Source of the DNA: an uncultured Shewanella sp.
GTDB taxonomy: Bacteria; Pseudomonadota; Gammaproteobacteria; Enterobacterales; Shewanellaceae
Assembly: GCF_947501665.1 (NCBI RefSeq)
Contig: NZ_CANMWS010000008.1
Location: forward strand, 1-64,000
Direction: 5' to 3'
Length of the DNA: 64,000 bases
In this document: positions 37,768 through 47,593 of the stretch, piece by piece
How positions within the stretch are numbered: the first letter of the stretch is position 1
How the letters are laid out: each line of letters opens with the position of its first letter
Translations under genes and position numbers: made by a program
The notes under the pieces: generated by a model
Seen by the model: the letters and a program-made list of their open reading frames with translations, nothing else
The model's database searches: none
What the model was told of the DNA's origin: nothing

Positions 37768-39819
37768 CTAAAAACTATAGCCAATTGATACCATGAACTG
37801 CCTTTCGCTACCAGAATAATAATACCCTGTTCCATAGCTATAATAGCCTGCACTAACATATTTTTGATTAAACAAATTATCGACTCGAATACTGGCTAAC
37901 CAATCGTTAAGCGTATAATTAAGCGCCAAATTAGTTAATATATAGCTGTCTAATTTGGGGCCCTCATTGGTATTATCACCATCTAAAAATTGACGACCAT
38001 GATATACCGCCTCGAAAAAGGTTTGTAAATCATCGGTCACATCCACGCTGGTAAACACTCTCGCCGTGTGTTTCGCTACCCAAGGCAAGGCTTTTCCTTT
38101 ATTCTCTCCATTGGTAAATTCAGCATCAATATAATTATAATCAAGGCCAACTTGCCAAGAAGCCAATACTTGCCAGTCCCAATCTACACTCGCGCCGTAA
38201 CGCCTTGACGAATCAGCATTGACATTGGCACCAGTAAAACTGCCTCCACTGGGCGTATCCGCGGAAGAATCAAATACAATTTCATCCTCTAAGTCAAGTC
38301 GATAAAGGTTCACCCTTAAGGTTTGATGGGCACTCACCCAATCCCACCCCGCTTCATAAGACTCACCAGTTTGCGGCTTTAAACCATATACTCCAGGTGA
38401 GGTATATGCCTGCTCATCCACTTTAGCAAATCGATAATTGGTCTCGGCCCGTACATATAAACGATGGCTATTTGATGGACGATAATTCACGCCGAGCTCA
38501 AAGGCTGTAGCATCATTATCTAAATCAACACCATCAGGGTAAACAGCGTAATCGGTTAACTCATCTTCCACATAAGCATACCGCCCTCCAGTCACTAAAC
38601 TCATTGCTTGAGTGAGTGGAACAGTCACTTGGCTGTATACACTTGCCATATTCTGTTTGTCTTCACGATTGATATAACTACCGGTGAATTTTGCGTCACC
38701 TCGATTATAATCAATCCCCGAAATAAGATTGATGTCCCCTTTCCTCGTCGGAAAACTCGCTGTAACTTTAGGTTGTAATTCTAATAAAGACCGTTCATTC
38801 CGTGTGATCGTCGTACCATAAATAGAGGTCGAGCTGTAATCAATTAACGAATCGGTATAAGTTGCATCAGCTGATAACGCCCAAATACTATTGAGTTGAT
38901 GACGATAACCGCTGCGACTAGCATTGGTCATTTCATGCTGGCGTCCTGTTGAACTGCCAGCTTGACGGGGATCAGTTTGATATTGCTCAGCGGTTAACGC
39001 GCCAGGTAAATCTTGTTCATTATCGTAATAGCTAGTCTCGACAAAAAAATCATCCACATTAGTTTGATATTGCAAGCGGCCTAAAATCGACCCCGTATTA
39101 TTACTATTATGTTTTCGGTAACCATCACTGTTATTTTGACTGCCTGCTAAGTAAACACTCCATTCGTCATTAATGTTAGCTGACACATTGCCGCGACCTT
39201 CAACCGTATCATAGCTCCCTCCCAGTAATTGCACATTGCCACCGGTATCTTCAGGGGCACGCGTAATGATATTAATCACCCCACCCACCGCCTGATCGCC
39301 GTAAAGCACCCCTGCACTACCGGATAAAATCTCAACTCTTTCAACTAAATTAAGCGGAATGGCTCCCACACTGGGCGCGGCAATATCGATATTATTTAGC
39401 CTGCGACCATCCATCAAAATCAGCGTATTATTAGCCGCTTGGCTGCCACTAAAACCGCGCATAGCAAATACGGGACCGCTGTTACTGTCACTAATTTGAA
39501 TACCACTTTGGCCACGCAGTACATCCGTTAATGTTGTCGCTCCGCTAAGTGCAATCTCAGTGCTGTCAATGATATTAACATTTGCGGCTATATTCAGCGG
39601 TGTGTTTTTTTCTCGGCCAATAACAGTGATAACATCATCAATATTCGTATCGTTTGGATAGCTTACATTCTGCTTATCCGACTGCTTTTGTTGTTGACTT
39701 TCTTCTGTTTTTTGCGCGGACAAAACCGCCGCTGAAAACAAGAGTGAAGAGAGTACTGATGAGACAAGTGACAACTTAAACACAGATGAATGATTTTTTT
39801 GAATAATTTGTATACCCAT
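37768..39819 (-). CDS. TonB-dependent outer-membrane receptor, probably for cobalamin or a related corrinoid
   Basis: A 683-residue receptor: signal peptide (about 1-36), a TonB-box-like DVITVIG near residue 62, a plug domain with LTDVLRGQSGIQISDSNS and RVEILSGSAGVLYGDQAVGG, and a 22-strand barrel ending in MVSIGYSF. It moves its ligand across the outer membrane using TonB-ExbBD energy. A cobalamin riboswitch in its leader strongly suggests vitamin B12 (or a precursor) as the ligand, the same role as BtuB; sequence alone does not prove this. GGGAG and AAAGG precede the ATG. No btuCDF is adjacent. Confidence 0.88.
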   Translation of the reverse strand: MGIQIIQKNHSSVFKLSLVSSVLSSLLFSAAVLSAQKTEESQQQKQSDKQNVSYPNDTNIDDVITVIGREKNTPLNIAANVNIIDSTEIALSGATTLTDVLRGQSGIQISDSNSGPVFAMRGFSGSQAANNTLILMDGRRLNNIDIAAPSVGAIPLNLVERVEILSGSAGVLYGDQAVGGVINIITRAPEDTGGNVQLLGGSYDTVEGRGNVSANINDEWSVYLAGSQNNSDGYRKHNSNNTGSILGRLQYQTNVDDFFVETSYYDNEQDLPGALTAEQYQTDPRQAGSSTGRQHEMTNASRSGYRHQLNSIWALSADATYTDSLIDYSSTSIYGTTITRNERSLLELQPKVTASFPTRKGDINLISGIDYNRGDAKFTGSYINREDKQNMASVYSQVTVPLTQAMSLVTGGRYAYVEDELTDYAVYPDGVDLDNDATAFELGVNYRPSNSHRLYVRAETNYRFAKVDEQAYTSPGVYGLKPQTGESYEAGWDWVSAHQTLRVNLYRLDLEDEIVFDSSADTPSGGSFTGANVNADSSRRYGASVDWDWQVLASWQVGLDYNYIDAEFTNGENKGKALPWVAKHTARVFTSVDVTDDLQTFFEAVYHGRQFLDGDNTNEGPKLDSYILTNLALNYTLNDWLASIRVDNLFNQKYVSAGYYSYGTGYYYSGSERQFMVSIGYSF

Positions 39820-39944
39820 TTACCTTTATTCTCCCAAAGGATAAACGGAGCAAATTGTCACGTTAAATGAGTAATACATGCCTTAATACAAAGTCTTAGC
39901 TTACGCATTCATCGCATCTTGAGATCTGCCCTCCGAAATCATCA

Positions 39945-40100
39945 AGATCATTTGTAAGGCCGGTCTCCGGACTTAAGTCTATAAGCAGTACATAAGATAT
40001 ACCACGTCATAAACTATTACCGTTGCGGGGGCAGTGTCTGATTTTCACAAACTTCCCGATTATCCAAATGCACCTAATAAAAAGTGGCATTTAGCACCTT
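39945..40100 (-). promoter_or_regulatory. cobalamin (B12) riboswitch
   Basis: Read on the minus strand, the core landmarks are in order: AAGGTGC (40094-40100), GGGAAG, the CTGCCCCCGCAACGG segment, and the B12 box AAGTCCGGAGACCGGCC (39958-39974). It lies about 125-280 nt upstream of the TonB receptor start. Adenosylcobalamin binding should lower receptor expression when B12 is plentiful. Confidence 0.95.
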
Positions 40101-40167
40101 AAAAACTGACTGTTATTACCTCACATTGATTGGTTTTTTATTATTAAATCAACATTCGATATTAACG

Positions 40168-40260
40168 AAAAATAAAAAAGGAAGCCCTGCTTCCTAATGA
40201 AACCATGTTAAAAAACCACGATTATCAACATTATAAAGCATAGACTAACGCCTAACAATC
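40168..40260 (-). ncRNA. candidate short RNA (about 55 nt) with promoter and terminator
   Basis: Minus strand: -35 TTGTTA (40253-40258), 17-nt spacer, perfect -10 TATAAT (40230-40235), then a stem GGAAGC / GCTTCC (40180-40194) followed by TTTTTTATTTTT. A transcript from about 40223 would end near 40168, just before the riboswitch. No gene to its right is on this strand, so this terminator has no ORF to end. It could be a short RNA or a guard against read-through into the riboswitch. Confidence 0.4.
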
Positions 40261-40347
40261 AATCGAGGGCATTTGCCTGTTAAACGAAATACCACCATGA
40301 AATATCTTGCCCTCTCACTTGCATATTCCTTTCACTTGCGTATATAA

Positions 40348-41292
40348 ATGCTAACTATCAAGTCTGTAATAAAACCCACTTCTATGAAAACACTTTTGAT
40401 TTTAGGCAGCAGTAATATTGATCATGTTATGCGAGTTGAGCAACTTCCCAGAGCTGGAGAAACCTGTTTGACTCAAAACTATCAAGTGCAATTTGGCGGC
40501 AAAGGCGCAAACCAAGCCGTCGCTTGCGCACGATTATCAAAACCCACAACACCTGTGCATTTTATTAGCGCACTAGGTACCGACCCTATGGCTAAAACCA
40601 TGTGCAGCGCATGGGAAAAAGAGGGTCTTATCCTTGATTCCCTCAGCTTTATTGACAATGAACGTACTGGCAGTGCAATGATTTTTGTCGATAAGCAAGG
40701 TGAAAATTGCATTGCCGTCAATGCCGGTGCCAATGCAGCTCTATTACCCGATATGCTACTCAAACACAAAGCCCTATTCTCTCAAGTTAACTACCTGCTA
40801 TTACAATTAGAAACTCCCATAGAGACTATCGAACAAGCGTTATTATTGAGTAAACAACATCAGTGCCACACCATACTCAATCCCGCCCCAGCAAGGCCAC
40901 TCGATACAGCATTACTTAAGTTAGTCGACATTATTACGCCTAATGAAACAGAGGCGTTTGAATTAACAGGTATTAATGTCACAGACACATCAAGCGCACA
41001 GCAAGCAGCCAATAAATTGCACCTTGCTGGGGTTCATTGCGTTATCATCACACTGGGAAGCCAAGGGGCTTATGTCAGTGAAAAAGGCGATGGGCAACTC
41101 ATTAAGACTTCTCCCACAGTTGCAATAGACACCGTCGCCGCGGGCGATACTTTTAATGGTGCATTAATGGTAGGCCTATCTGAAAACATGCCATTACATC
41201 AGGCCATTCGATTTGCTAATCAAGCCGCAGGCATAACGGTTACCCGCCACGGCGCTCAAGCGGCGATCCCCAAACGAAACGAACTGACATAA
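40348..41292 (+). CDS. rbsK: ribokinase-family (PfkB) sugar kinase
   Basis: A 314-residue PfkB-fold kinase. It has the N-terminal substrate motif GGKGANQAVACARL (about 49) and the C-terminal ATP/catalytic motif AAGDTFNGALMVGL, in which Asp is the base. It aligns best with ribokinase (ribose to ribose-5-phosphate), but related nucleoside or deoxyribose kinases share these motifs. ATG at 40348 gives a 12-residue extension over E. coli RbsK; the ATG at 40384 (MKTLLILGSS) is an equally good start. Neither has a ribosome site. It is followed by a transporter at 41413. Confidence 0.82.
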   Translation: MLTIKSVIKPTSMKTLLILGSSNIDHVMRVEQLPRAGETCLTQNYQVQFGGKGANQAVACARLSKPTTPVHFISALGTDPMAKTMCSAWEKEGLILDSLSFIDNERTGSAMIFVDKQGENCIAVNAGANAALLPDMLLKHKALFSQVNYLLLQLETPIETIEQALLLSKQHQCHTILNPAPARPLDTALLKLVDIITPNETEAFELTGINVTDTSSAQQAANKLHLAGVHCVIITLGSQGAYVSEKGDGQLIKTSPTVAIDTVAAGDTFNGALMVGLSENMPLHQAIRFANQAAGITVTRHGAQAAIPKRNELT

Positions 41293-41412
41293 ACCTTAAA
41301 TCTAAGGCAATAATAAGACAATGCATATGAGACACTGAATTTCACAAAAAGTGCACCATTGACCATACTGTTCATTATCCACATGGCGCTACAAAATTTA
41401 TAGTAGAGACAT

Positions 41413-43143
41413 ATGATTTCATTTATCTTTCACTACATTGCTAATAATCCGTTTGTGTTTTTATTTCTCGCCATCAGCTTAGGGTACCCCTTAGGCAAAA
41501 TTAGCATTAAGGGCGTAAACTTAGGCTCTACCGCTGGAACATTACTGGTTAGCGTCCTCATTGCGCTCGGTGCGTTTACATTTTACGGACTCACTATCGA
41601 TGCCCCAGGACTGGTATCTGATATTTTTTTGATGATGTTCATGTACGCCATCGGCATGAAAGTTGGACCACAGTTTTTTTCAGGGCTCGCTCGCGGTGGC
41701 ATGGACTTTGTTGTCATCGGCTTAATTGTTGTCTTCAGTAATTTTATCATTGTCTTTTTAGGCGCTAAACTCTTTAACCTTGCACCAGGCTATGCGGCGG
41801 GCATTATTTCAGGTAGCTACACAGTCACGGCGGTGATGGGCGTCGCGCAATCCTCCATCACTTCAGGCGCATTCAAAGCGCCTGATGGCATGACACTTAA
41901 TCAAGTGAGTGCCAACATTGCCGCGGGTTATGCCATTAGTTATATATTATCGAGCATTTTTATCATTCTTTTAATCAAGTATTTACCCGCATTATTTGGG
42001 CGCGATCCCATTAAAGCAGGCATAGAAGCTGAGCGTCATTTTGGCGCAGGAAAAGACAATGAAGCTCTGCCTAGCACGCTAGGCTTTTCAAACCTTGGCG
42101 TATTACCTCTCGATGTGCGAGCCTATCGCGTTGAGCATCAAGAATTAGTCGGGCAAACACCTGAAAGCCTCTATCAACTTTATCCTCAGGCCACAGTATT
42201 GCGAGTCGTACGACATAATAACGTGCTAAAAGCAGCCGACAATCCTAAATTGAAACTGGGTGATATCATAGGTGTTCGCGGCCAATATCATCAGCTTATC
42301 GAAGGAGGCGAAAGCCATATCGGCACTGAGGTTGATGAACCCAACGCACGTAATATTGACATTGAAGTCGCCGATCTTCACTTAGGGCAATCCCCCTATA
42401 TCGGTTATTCCATAGCACAGCTCAGTCAAGACATTGGCTTTGGCTTATACCTTAAAGCCCTCTTTAGACAAGGCCATCAGCTGCCTATTTTGCCTCAAAC
42501 CCAAATAGAAATGGGCGATGTGATTCGCGTTGCCGGATCCGATTGGTGCGTTACACAAGCGGCGAATAAACTTAACTGCACGCCCATTGTTGAAAGCACC
42601 ATCACTGAGACTTTTTATTTAGCCCTCTCGTTATTAATTGGTTATATCTGTGGCCATCTCAGTGTCAATATTTCAGGGATCCCTTTCGCGCTGGGCACCT
42701 CAGCAGGTTGCATGCTAACAGGGATTATTTTTTCTTTTTTGCGTACCCGCAATCCCGCTTTTGGCGGCCCAATGAGTGAAGGTGCCCGCAGCTTTTTACA
42801 AGATATCGGTTTAAGCCTATTTGTTGCCGTGTTGGCCACCAGCGTTGGGCCTAAGATATTGGACTCGTTTCAAGGAACCGTTGTCATCAAAATTGCTATT
42901 TTAGGGCTAATGGGCGCACTGGTGCCGCCTCTTCTGGCTTGGTTATATGGTTTTTATATTCGAAAAATGAACCCCGCTATTTTAGCCGGTGCCTGTGCAG
43001 GGGCGCGTAATAGCACGCCAGCAATGAAAGGCGCCCAAGACATTTGCCAAAGTGATATTCCCGCTATCGGTTACCCCGTCCCTTACGCTCTCACCTCGAT
43101 GATAGTCCTCATATTAGGTTACTTAAGTATGGTGCTGTACTAA
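41413..43143 (+). CDS. AspT/YidE-type transporter (AAE family) with RCK_C domains
   Basis: A 576-residue membrane protein. Two TM blocks (about residues 10-185 and 395-576) flank a cytoplasmic stretch with two RCK/TrkA-C domains (about 230-295, VRAYRVEHQELVGQTPESLY, and 310-390, EVADLHLGQSPYIGYS). That is the layout of the aspartate:alanine exchanger family. The substrate is unknown. It follows the kinase gene by 120 bp. Confidence 0.85.
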   Translation: MISFIFHYIANNPFVFLFLAISLGYPLGKISIKGVNLGSTAGTLLVSVLIALGAFTFYGLTIDAPGLVSDIFLMMFMYAIGMKVGPQFFSGLARGGMDFVVIGLIVVFSNFIIVFLGAKLFNLAPGYAAGIISGSYTVTAVMGVAQSSITSGAFKAPDGMTLNQVSANIAAGYAISYILSSIFIILLIKYLPALFGRDPIKAGIEAERHFGAGKDNEALPSTLGFSNLGVLPLDVRAYRVEHQELVGQTPESLYQLYPQATVLRVVRHNNVLKAADNPKLKLGDIIGVRGQYHQLIEGGESHIGTEVDEPNARNIDIEVADLHLGQSPYIGYSIAQLSQDIGFGLYLKALFRQGHQLPILPQTQIEMGDVIRVAGSDWCVTQAANKLNCTPIVESTITETFYLALSLLIGYICGHLSVNISGIPFALGTSAGCMLTGIIFSFLRTRNPAFGGPMSEGARSFLQDIGLSLFVAVLATSVGPKILDSFQGTVVIKIAILGLMGALVPPLLAWLYGFYIRKMNPAILAGACAGARNSTPAMKGAQDICQSDIPAIGYPVPYALTSMIVLILGYLSMVLY

Positions 43144-43207
43144 TCAACCTAAAAACGTAATAGTCGATTAATAAAGCCTCTACCACTCGCTTCAGATAAA
43201 ACCCAAT

Positions 43208-43237
43208 AAAAAAGGTGAGCAATCAGCTCACCTTTTT
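43208..43237. terminator. bidirectional terminator
   Basis: GGTGAGC (43214-43220) / GCTCACC (43226-43232) with A-run before and T-run after, serving both the plus-strand transporter and the minus-strand XRE operon. Confidence 0.85.
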
Positions 43238-43281
43238 ATGTCGAAAAGAATATCTATTTCAGTAAAAAGCATATTAACCAA

Positions 43282-43707
43282 TCACGTTTTTAATAGCTGT
43301 TTCATATCCAATAAAATATCCGACAGTAAACTTACCGCACCATGGTGTAACTCATTTTCCCCCGTCGCTAGTAATAATAAATTGGCTGTCGAGGTGGCTT
43401 GATTGAGCTTAGATAAGACTTTCTCGTTTTCTTCTTGGCTGAGATCCAGCGTCAGCGCATTGACATCACGTTCGCTTGCCCACTCAGGCTTCACATCATC
43501 ACGGCCCAGCATAAACTCCTCATTCGATGAGTCCTGCACTAAATGGTGTCGACTGATAAAACCAAACAACTTACACAGCTTGCCCTTACTTGGCTCAGCT
43601 TCGCCGGTTTGCCACTGTCCAATCTCAGATTCCTTTACGCCCATTATTTTCGCCAACTCAGAGGCACTCAAATCAAAGCGCTTGGCAATACTTTCCAGTT
43701 CCTTCAC
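43282..43707 (-). CDS. XRE-family helix-turn-helix protein, third gene of a small operon
   Basis: A 141-residue protein with an N-terminal Cro/CI-type HTH (about 1-50, AKRFDLSASELAKIMGVKESEIGQWQTGEAEPSKGKLCKL) and a helical C-terminal part of unknown role. GTG start at 43707 with AGGGAG seven bases upstream; it overlaps the end of the preceding gene (GTGA). It may regulate the operon or act on another target. Confidence 0.78.
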   Translation of the reverse strand: MKELESIAKRFDLSASELAKIMGVKESEIGQWQTGEAEPSKGKLCKLFGFISRHHLVQDSSNEEFMLGRDDVKPEWASERDVNALTLDLSQEENEKVLSKLNQATSTANLLLLATGENELHHGAVSLLSDILLDMKQLLKT

Positions 43708-44387
43708 AGTCTAACTCCCTTTATCTTATACTTTTGATTGATCCCAGCCTTAACAGCAAAATAACTGATCATCACCAATATTGATATCTCAGCAATACAA
43801 AGCGGTAAACGCATATAACGGTATGACTCATAAAAAAACGATGGTTTATCATCAATAAAAAAATCACCAATCAAACCATAATAAATCAGCTCTTCTATTC
43901 CAGTGATGAGATTTACCAATACGAATAACCCATATACAATCAGTAATAAATATTCCTGCCCAAAACGCTTATAATACACATTGAGCTTGAGTATATTGGC
44001 TATTGGGCCGCGATACCAAATCAACGTCATCACTAATAGGTCATAGCCAATATAAGTAAAATAAAACACCCAACTGGGCACTTGGGTTAATAGATACGTA
44101 TTCAGCCATAACATATCAATTAATTTTATTGATGCAGGAATGATCAAAAAATAAGCCCAATTAGGAAACCGCCGACACATGATAATACTCATGGGTAACG
44201 CCAATCCTAAGCCCGTATTCTCTAACCAAGAAAGTTCTCTAAAAAAAACAGAAATAATCACTGTTAGTGCCAATACACTACCAACAAAAAAAGCCCCTAA
44301 CCATAACAACGATTTCTGTTTTGCAAAATAAATCACACCTGAGCCAATACAGCCAAGCCCTAATAATGCAACTAACCACACATCCAT
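43704..44387 (-). CDS. unrecognised polytopic membrane protein
   Basis: A 227-residue protein with about seven TM segments (starting VWLVALLGLGCIGSGVIYF) and no motif I recognise. AAGGACT lies four bases before the ATG. It overlaps the XRE gene by 4 bp and is 9 bp after the small first gene, so all three are one operon. Function unknown. Confidence 0.7.
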   Translation of the reverse strand: MDVWLVALLGLGCIGSGVIYFAKQKSLLWLGAFFVGSVLALTVIISVFFRELSWLENTGLGLALPMSIIMCRRFPNWAYFLIIPASIKLIDMLWLNTYLLTQVPSWVFYFTYIGYDLLVMTLIWYRGPIANILKLNVYYKRFGQEYLLLIVYGLFVLVNLITGIEELIYYGLIGDFFIDDKPSFFYESYRYMRLPLCIAEISILVMISYFAVKAGINQKYKIKGVRL

Positions 44388-44396
44388 TTTCAGTCC

Positions 44397-44690
44397 TTAA
44401 CTAGCTACCAGAAAAGCACTGAACTTACGTACAGGTTGATCTCCACCTCCTCCCCACATCGGTGTTGGCGGTACCCAACTGTCACTCAGCAAAACAGTCT
44501 GTTGAAAGTCAGGTCGATAATCAGATTGACCCCTTTTCATCTGCACGGGCGTCTGCAATCTCATCAATAAATCGGCGGAGGTTAATACTTGTGTCACAGA
44601 AATGACGGATACGATTTCAGTTTGTTGCTGTAAGGCTTGAAACACATCAGCATCAAGGCTCTCTATATTTTGAGGCATGTCCATTATCAT
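44397..44690 (-). CDS. small protein, first gene of the XRE operon, unknown
   Basis: A 97-residue protein with no TM segment or signal peptide. It has an acidic N-terminus (MIMDMPQNIESLDADVF), a hydrophobic VVSVISVTQVLTSADLLMRL segment, and an odd C-terminus with WVPPTPMWGGGGDQ. AAGGAC lies seven bases upstream. It is the first of three tightly spaced genes. It could be a substrate, regulator or small partner of the membrane protein; I cannot tell. Confidence 0.6.
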   Translation of the reverse strand: MIMDMPQNIESLDADVFQALQQQTEIVSVISVTQVLTSADLLMRLQTPVQMKRGQSDYRPDFQQTVLLSDSWVPPTPMWGGGGDQPVRKFSAFLVAS

Positions 44691-44989
44691 TATTATTGTC
44701 CTTGTTAGATCCTTGCCAACATCACATTGAGTCTACGGCTCCATGTATGGCATTGAGTTATGAATGAAGGCGCATTTAGATTATCACAGCGCTCAAAGCT
44801 AACGCATTTTTATCACAAAACCATCAAATAATTAACTAAAATCGCACTTTTTAAAAATAACATCAATACTGAAACGTAAAAGAGCCGACAATCTTGTCGG
44901 CTCTTTTTTACATTCTATGAATATAAAGCAAAAATACGCTTAATCAAAAATGACCATTAACACTTCAATTTTCAATCATATTAACGACG
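44691..44989. other. intergenic region upstream of the XRE operon
   Basis: About 299 bp between ahpF and the XRE operon, both on the minus strand. Contains the ahpF terminator at 44878 and no gene. Confidence 0.5.
44878..44909 (-). terminator. terminator of ahpC-ahpF
   Basis: AGAGCCGACA (44881-44890) / TGTCGGCTCT (44895-44904), a 10-bp stem, with T-runs outward on both sides; it lies about 80 bp past the ahpF stop. Confidence 0.85.
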
Positions 44990-46609
44990 TTATGCTGCCT
45001 GATTTTCATTAACCGCTTCTGACTCTATCTTTTCATCAATATCATCTTGACTGCGAATAAGGTGATCAAATGCGCCCAGTGATGCGGTCGCGCCGCTGCC
45101 CATGGCAATGATAATTTGCTTGTATGCTGAATTAGTGACATCACCTGCAGCAAACACACCCGGTATAGAAGTTTGCCCCTTTTCATCGACAATAATCTCA
45201 CCTCTTGAGGTTAAATCAATAGTATCTGTTAACCACTCACTGTTTGGCACTAAACCAATTTGTACAAAAATGCCGTCAAGTGCAATATGATGCGATTCAT
45301 TGGTTGCTCTGTCGGTATAATTCAGTCCATTCACTCGCTTGCCATCGCCGGTGACTTCTGTGGTCATGGCTTGGGTAATTATGTCAATATTGCCCATAGA
45401 ACGCGCTTTTCTCTGTAACACCTCATCGGCTCTTAAGCTTGCGTCAAATTCCAGCACAGTGACATGCTTCACAATATTGGCTAAATCAATCGCCGCTTCG
45501 ATACCCGAATTACCACCACCAATTACCGCCACACGCTTTCCTTTAAACAACGGGCCGTCACAATGGGGACAATACGCCACCCCTTTGCCGCGATATTCTT
45601 GCTCACCAGGGACATTCATTTCACGCCAGCGGGCTCCCGTTGCTAATAATAACGTACGGCTTTTAAGCACTGCACCACTTTCCAAAGCTAACTCAAATAA
45701 CTGTTCTGAGTTTTTATTAGACTGAAGTGATAATGCCCGCTGGTTATCCATAATATCCACATCGTAGTCATTCACGTGGGCTTCAAGGTTTGCCACCAAT
45801 TTTGGCCCTTCGGTGGCCTTCACTGAAATAAAGTTTTCAATCCCCACCGTTTCAGCCACTTGACCACCAAATTTATCGGCCACAATCCCCGTTCTTAGGC
45901 CTTTACGCGCCGCATAAATGGCTGCCGATGCACCTGCAGGTCCGCCTCCAACGACAAGCACTTCAAAGGGGTCTTTTTCATTTAACGTTTCTGCTTGCCT
46001 GCTTTGGGCATTCACATCAATTTTATTTAAAATATCCACCACAGTGATCCGGCCAACAGAGAAGGGCTCACCATTTAAAAACACTGACGGCACCGCCATC
46101 ACATTACGTTCATCGACTTCTTCTTGAAACAAGGCACCATCAATCATTACATGATGAATATTAGGATTTATTGCCGCCATCATATTTAATGCTTGTACCA
46201 CCTCAGGACAAGTTTGACAACTGAGTGACACATAGGTTTCAAAGCGATACTCGCCTGATAATGCACTAATTTGCTCAATCAATTCAGGTGCTAACTTAAT
46301 AGGGTGTCCACCCGTATGCAATAACGCCAGCACTAAAGAAGTGAACTCATGTCCCATAGGGATACCTGCAAAAGTAATACTGCTTTGCGCTTCAGCAGAT
46401 TGAGATGGAGCCGTCACCTTCATTGAAGGCGTCCGATCTCCGACTTGTGTGGTTAATGTCACTAAATCAGATAGCTGAGTAATATCCTGAGCTAAACCCG
46501 CTAATTCTTTTGCTTTAGCCGTATCATCTGCCGATACGACAAGTTCAACTGGACGTTTCAAATTCTGTAAATAGGTTTTCAGTTGAGTTTTTACATTCGC
46601 ATCTAACAT
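44990..46609 (-). CDS. ahpF: alkyl hydroperoxide reductase subunit F
   Basis: The flavoprotein reductase that passes electrons from NADH to AhpC. The 539-residue protein has an N-terminal double thioredoxin-like domain with CQTC (about 129), then an FAD domain [17 protein letters not shown] and an NAD domain with [15 protein letters not shown], and the catalytic pair in CPHC. I start it at the ATG at 46609 ([10 protein letters not shown]), with GGAG five bases upstream; the frame upstream is a long leader-like extension with no support. It is 170 bp after ahpC. Confidence 0.95.
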   Translation of the reverse strand: MLDANVKTQLKTYLQNLKRPVELVVSADDTAKAKELAGLAQDITQLSDLVTLTTQVGDRTPSMKVTAPSQSAEAQSSITFAGIPMGHEFTSLVLALLHTGGHPIKLAPELIEQISALSGEYRFETYVSLSCQTCPEVVQALNMMAAINPNIHHVMIDGALFQEEVDERNVMAVPSVFLNGEPFSVGRITVVDILNKIDVNAQSRQAETLNEKDPFEVLVVGGGPAGASAAIYAARKGLRTGIVADKFGGQVAETVGIENFISVKATEGPKLVANLEAHVNDYDVDIMDNQRALSLQSNKNSEQLFELALESGAVLKSRTLLLATGARWREMNVPGEQEYRGKGVAYCPHCDGPLFKGKRVAVIGGGNSGIEAAIDLANIVKHVTVLEFDASLRADEVLQRKARSMGNIDIITQAMTTEVTGDGKRVNGLNYTDRATNESHHIALDGIFVQIGLVPNSEWLTDTIDLTSRGEIIVDEKGQTSIPGVFAAGDVTNSAYKQIIIAMGSGATASLGAFDHLIRSQDDIDEKIESEAVNENQAA

Positions 46610-46780
46610 AATGACTCCTAGAATAACAATAAATGGCTCACGGGCGCTAAAAAGAAAGAAGATAGAAATAAAGAAAAAATAAAAAGGTTGAGCCCATCGG
46701 TCAGGGGTGACAGGCTCAACCTGGTCAATTGAATGACTCAAACTCACAGAGGATCACTCAATACCTTTTAACATTGAACG

Positions 46781-47350
46781 TTAGATTTTACCGACCAAAT
46801 CTAATGACGGCGCTAACGTTTCTTCACCTGGCTGCCATGCTGCTGGACAAACTTCACCGTCATGCGTTGCCACATATTGAGCCGCTTGAATTTTACGAAT
46901 TAGCTCTGATGCACTGCGACCAATACCTAAGTCATGAATTTCGGCCACTTTAATCTGACCTTCAGGGTTAATCACAAAGGTGCCACGTAGTGCTAGGCCA
47001 TCTTCTTCAATCATTACACCAAAATTACGGCTAATTTTACCGGTTGGATCGCCAATCATTGGGTATTGAATTTTGTTAATTGTATCTGAACTGTCGTGCC
47101 ACGCTTTATGGGTAAAATGCGTATCGGTAGAGACAGAGTAAACTTCAACCCCCATGTCTTGTAGCTTTTGATAATGGTCGGCTAAGTCACCTAACTCCGT
47201 TGGACAAACAAAGGTAAAATCTGCAGGGTAAAAGAAAACGACTGACCATTTACCCAGTAAATCTTGCTCTGTCACAGGATGAAAATCGCCATTATGAAAA
47301 GACGTTGCTGAAAAAGGTTGAAGTTGAGTGTTAATGATTGATTGATACAT
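46781..47350 (-). CDS. ahpC: alkyl hydroperoxide reductase subunit C (2-Cys peroxiredoxin)
   Basis: Reduces organic hydroperoxides and H2O2. The 189-residue protein has the peroxidatic Cys in [14 protein letters not shown] (about 48) and the resolving Cys in GEVCPAAW near the C-terminus. ATG at 47350 with GGAG six bases upstream gives the usual length; an earlier in-frame start 51 bp upstream is not needed. It leads the ahpC-ahpF unit, and an OxyR-type site is likely but not clear by eye. Confidence 0.96.
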   Translation of the reverse strand: MYQSIINTQLQPFSATSFHNGDFHPVTEQDLLGKWSVVFFYPADFTFVCPTELGDLADHYQKLQDMGVEVYSVSTDTHFTHKAWHDSSDTINKIQYPMIGDPTGKISRNFGVMIEEDGLALRGTFVINPEGQIKVAEIHDLGIGRSASELIRKIQAAQYVATHDGEVCPAAWQPGEETLAPSLDLVGKI

Positions 47351-47593
47351 AGCTTGCTCCGTAAATACAAAAAGTAAAATCTGCGTTTTGTTTCGATGCA
47401 AGAATAATAGAATAAGATCCTAATTAAATATAACGAATAAAATCTATTGGTTTAATCGATTTTTTAGAACAAACAATTGAGAGCCATAACAATCTTATTT
47501 TGGACTTTAAAAACAATAAGTTAAAAAAACATATTCAAGTTAATTATTCACTATACTTAGTACTAATACCCTATCGAATAAAAGGATTTGACT

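Noticed and set aside
46610..46747. N-terminal extension of AhpF
   Set aside because: The frame is open, but the family start and the ribosome site fit the ATG at 46609.
47351..47593. OxyR binding site between ahpC and the carbonic anhydrase
   Set aside because: ATAG and CTAT elements occur, but their spacing does not fit the OxyR pattern by eye.
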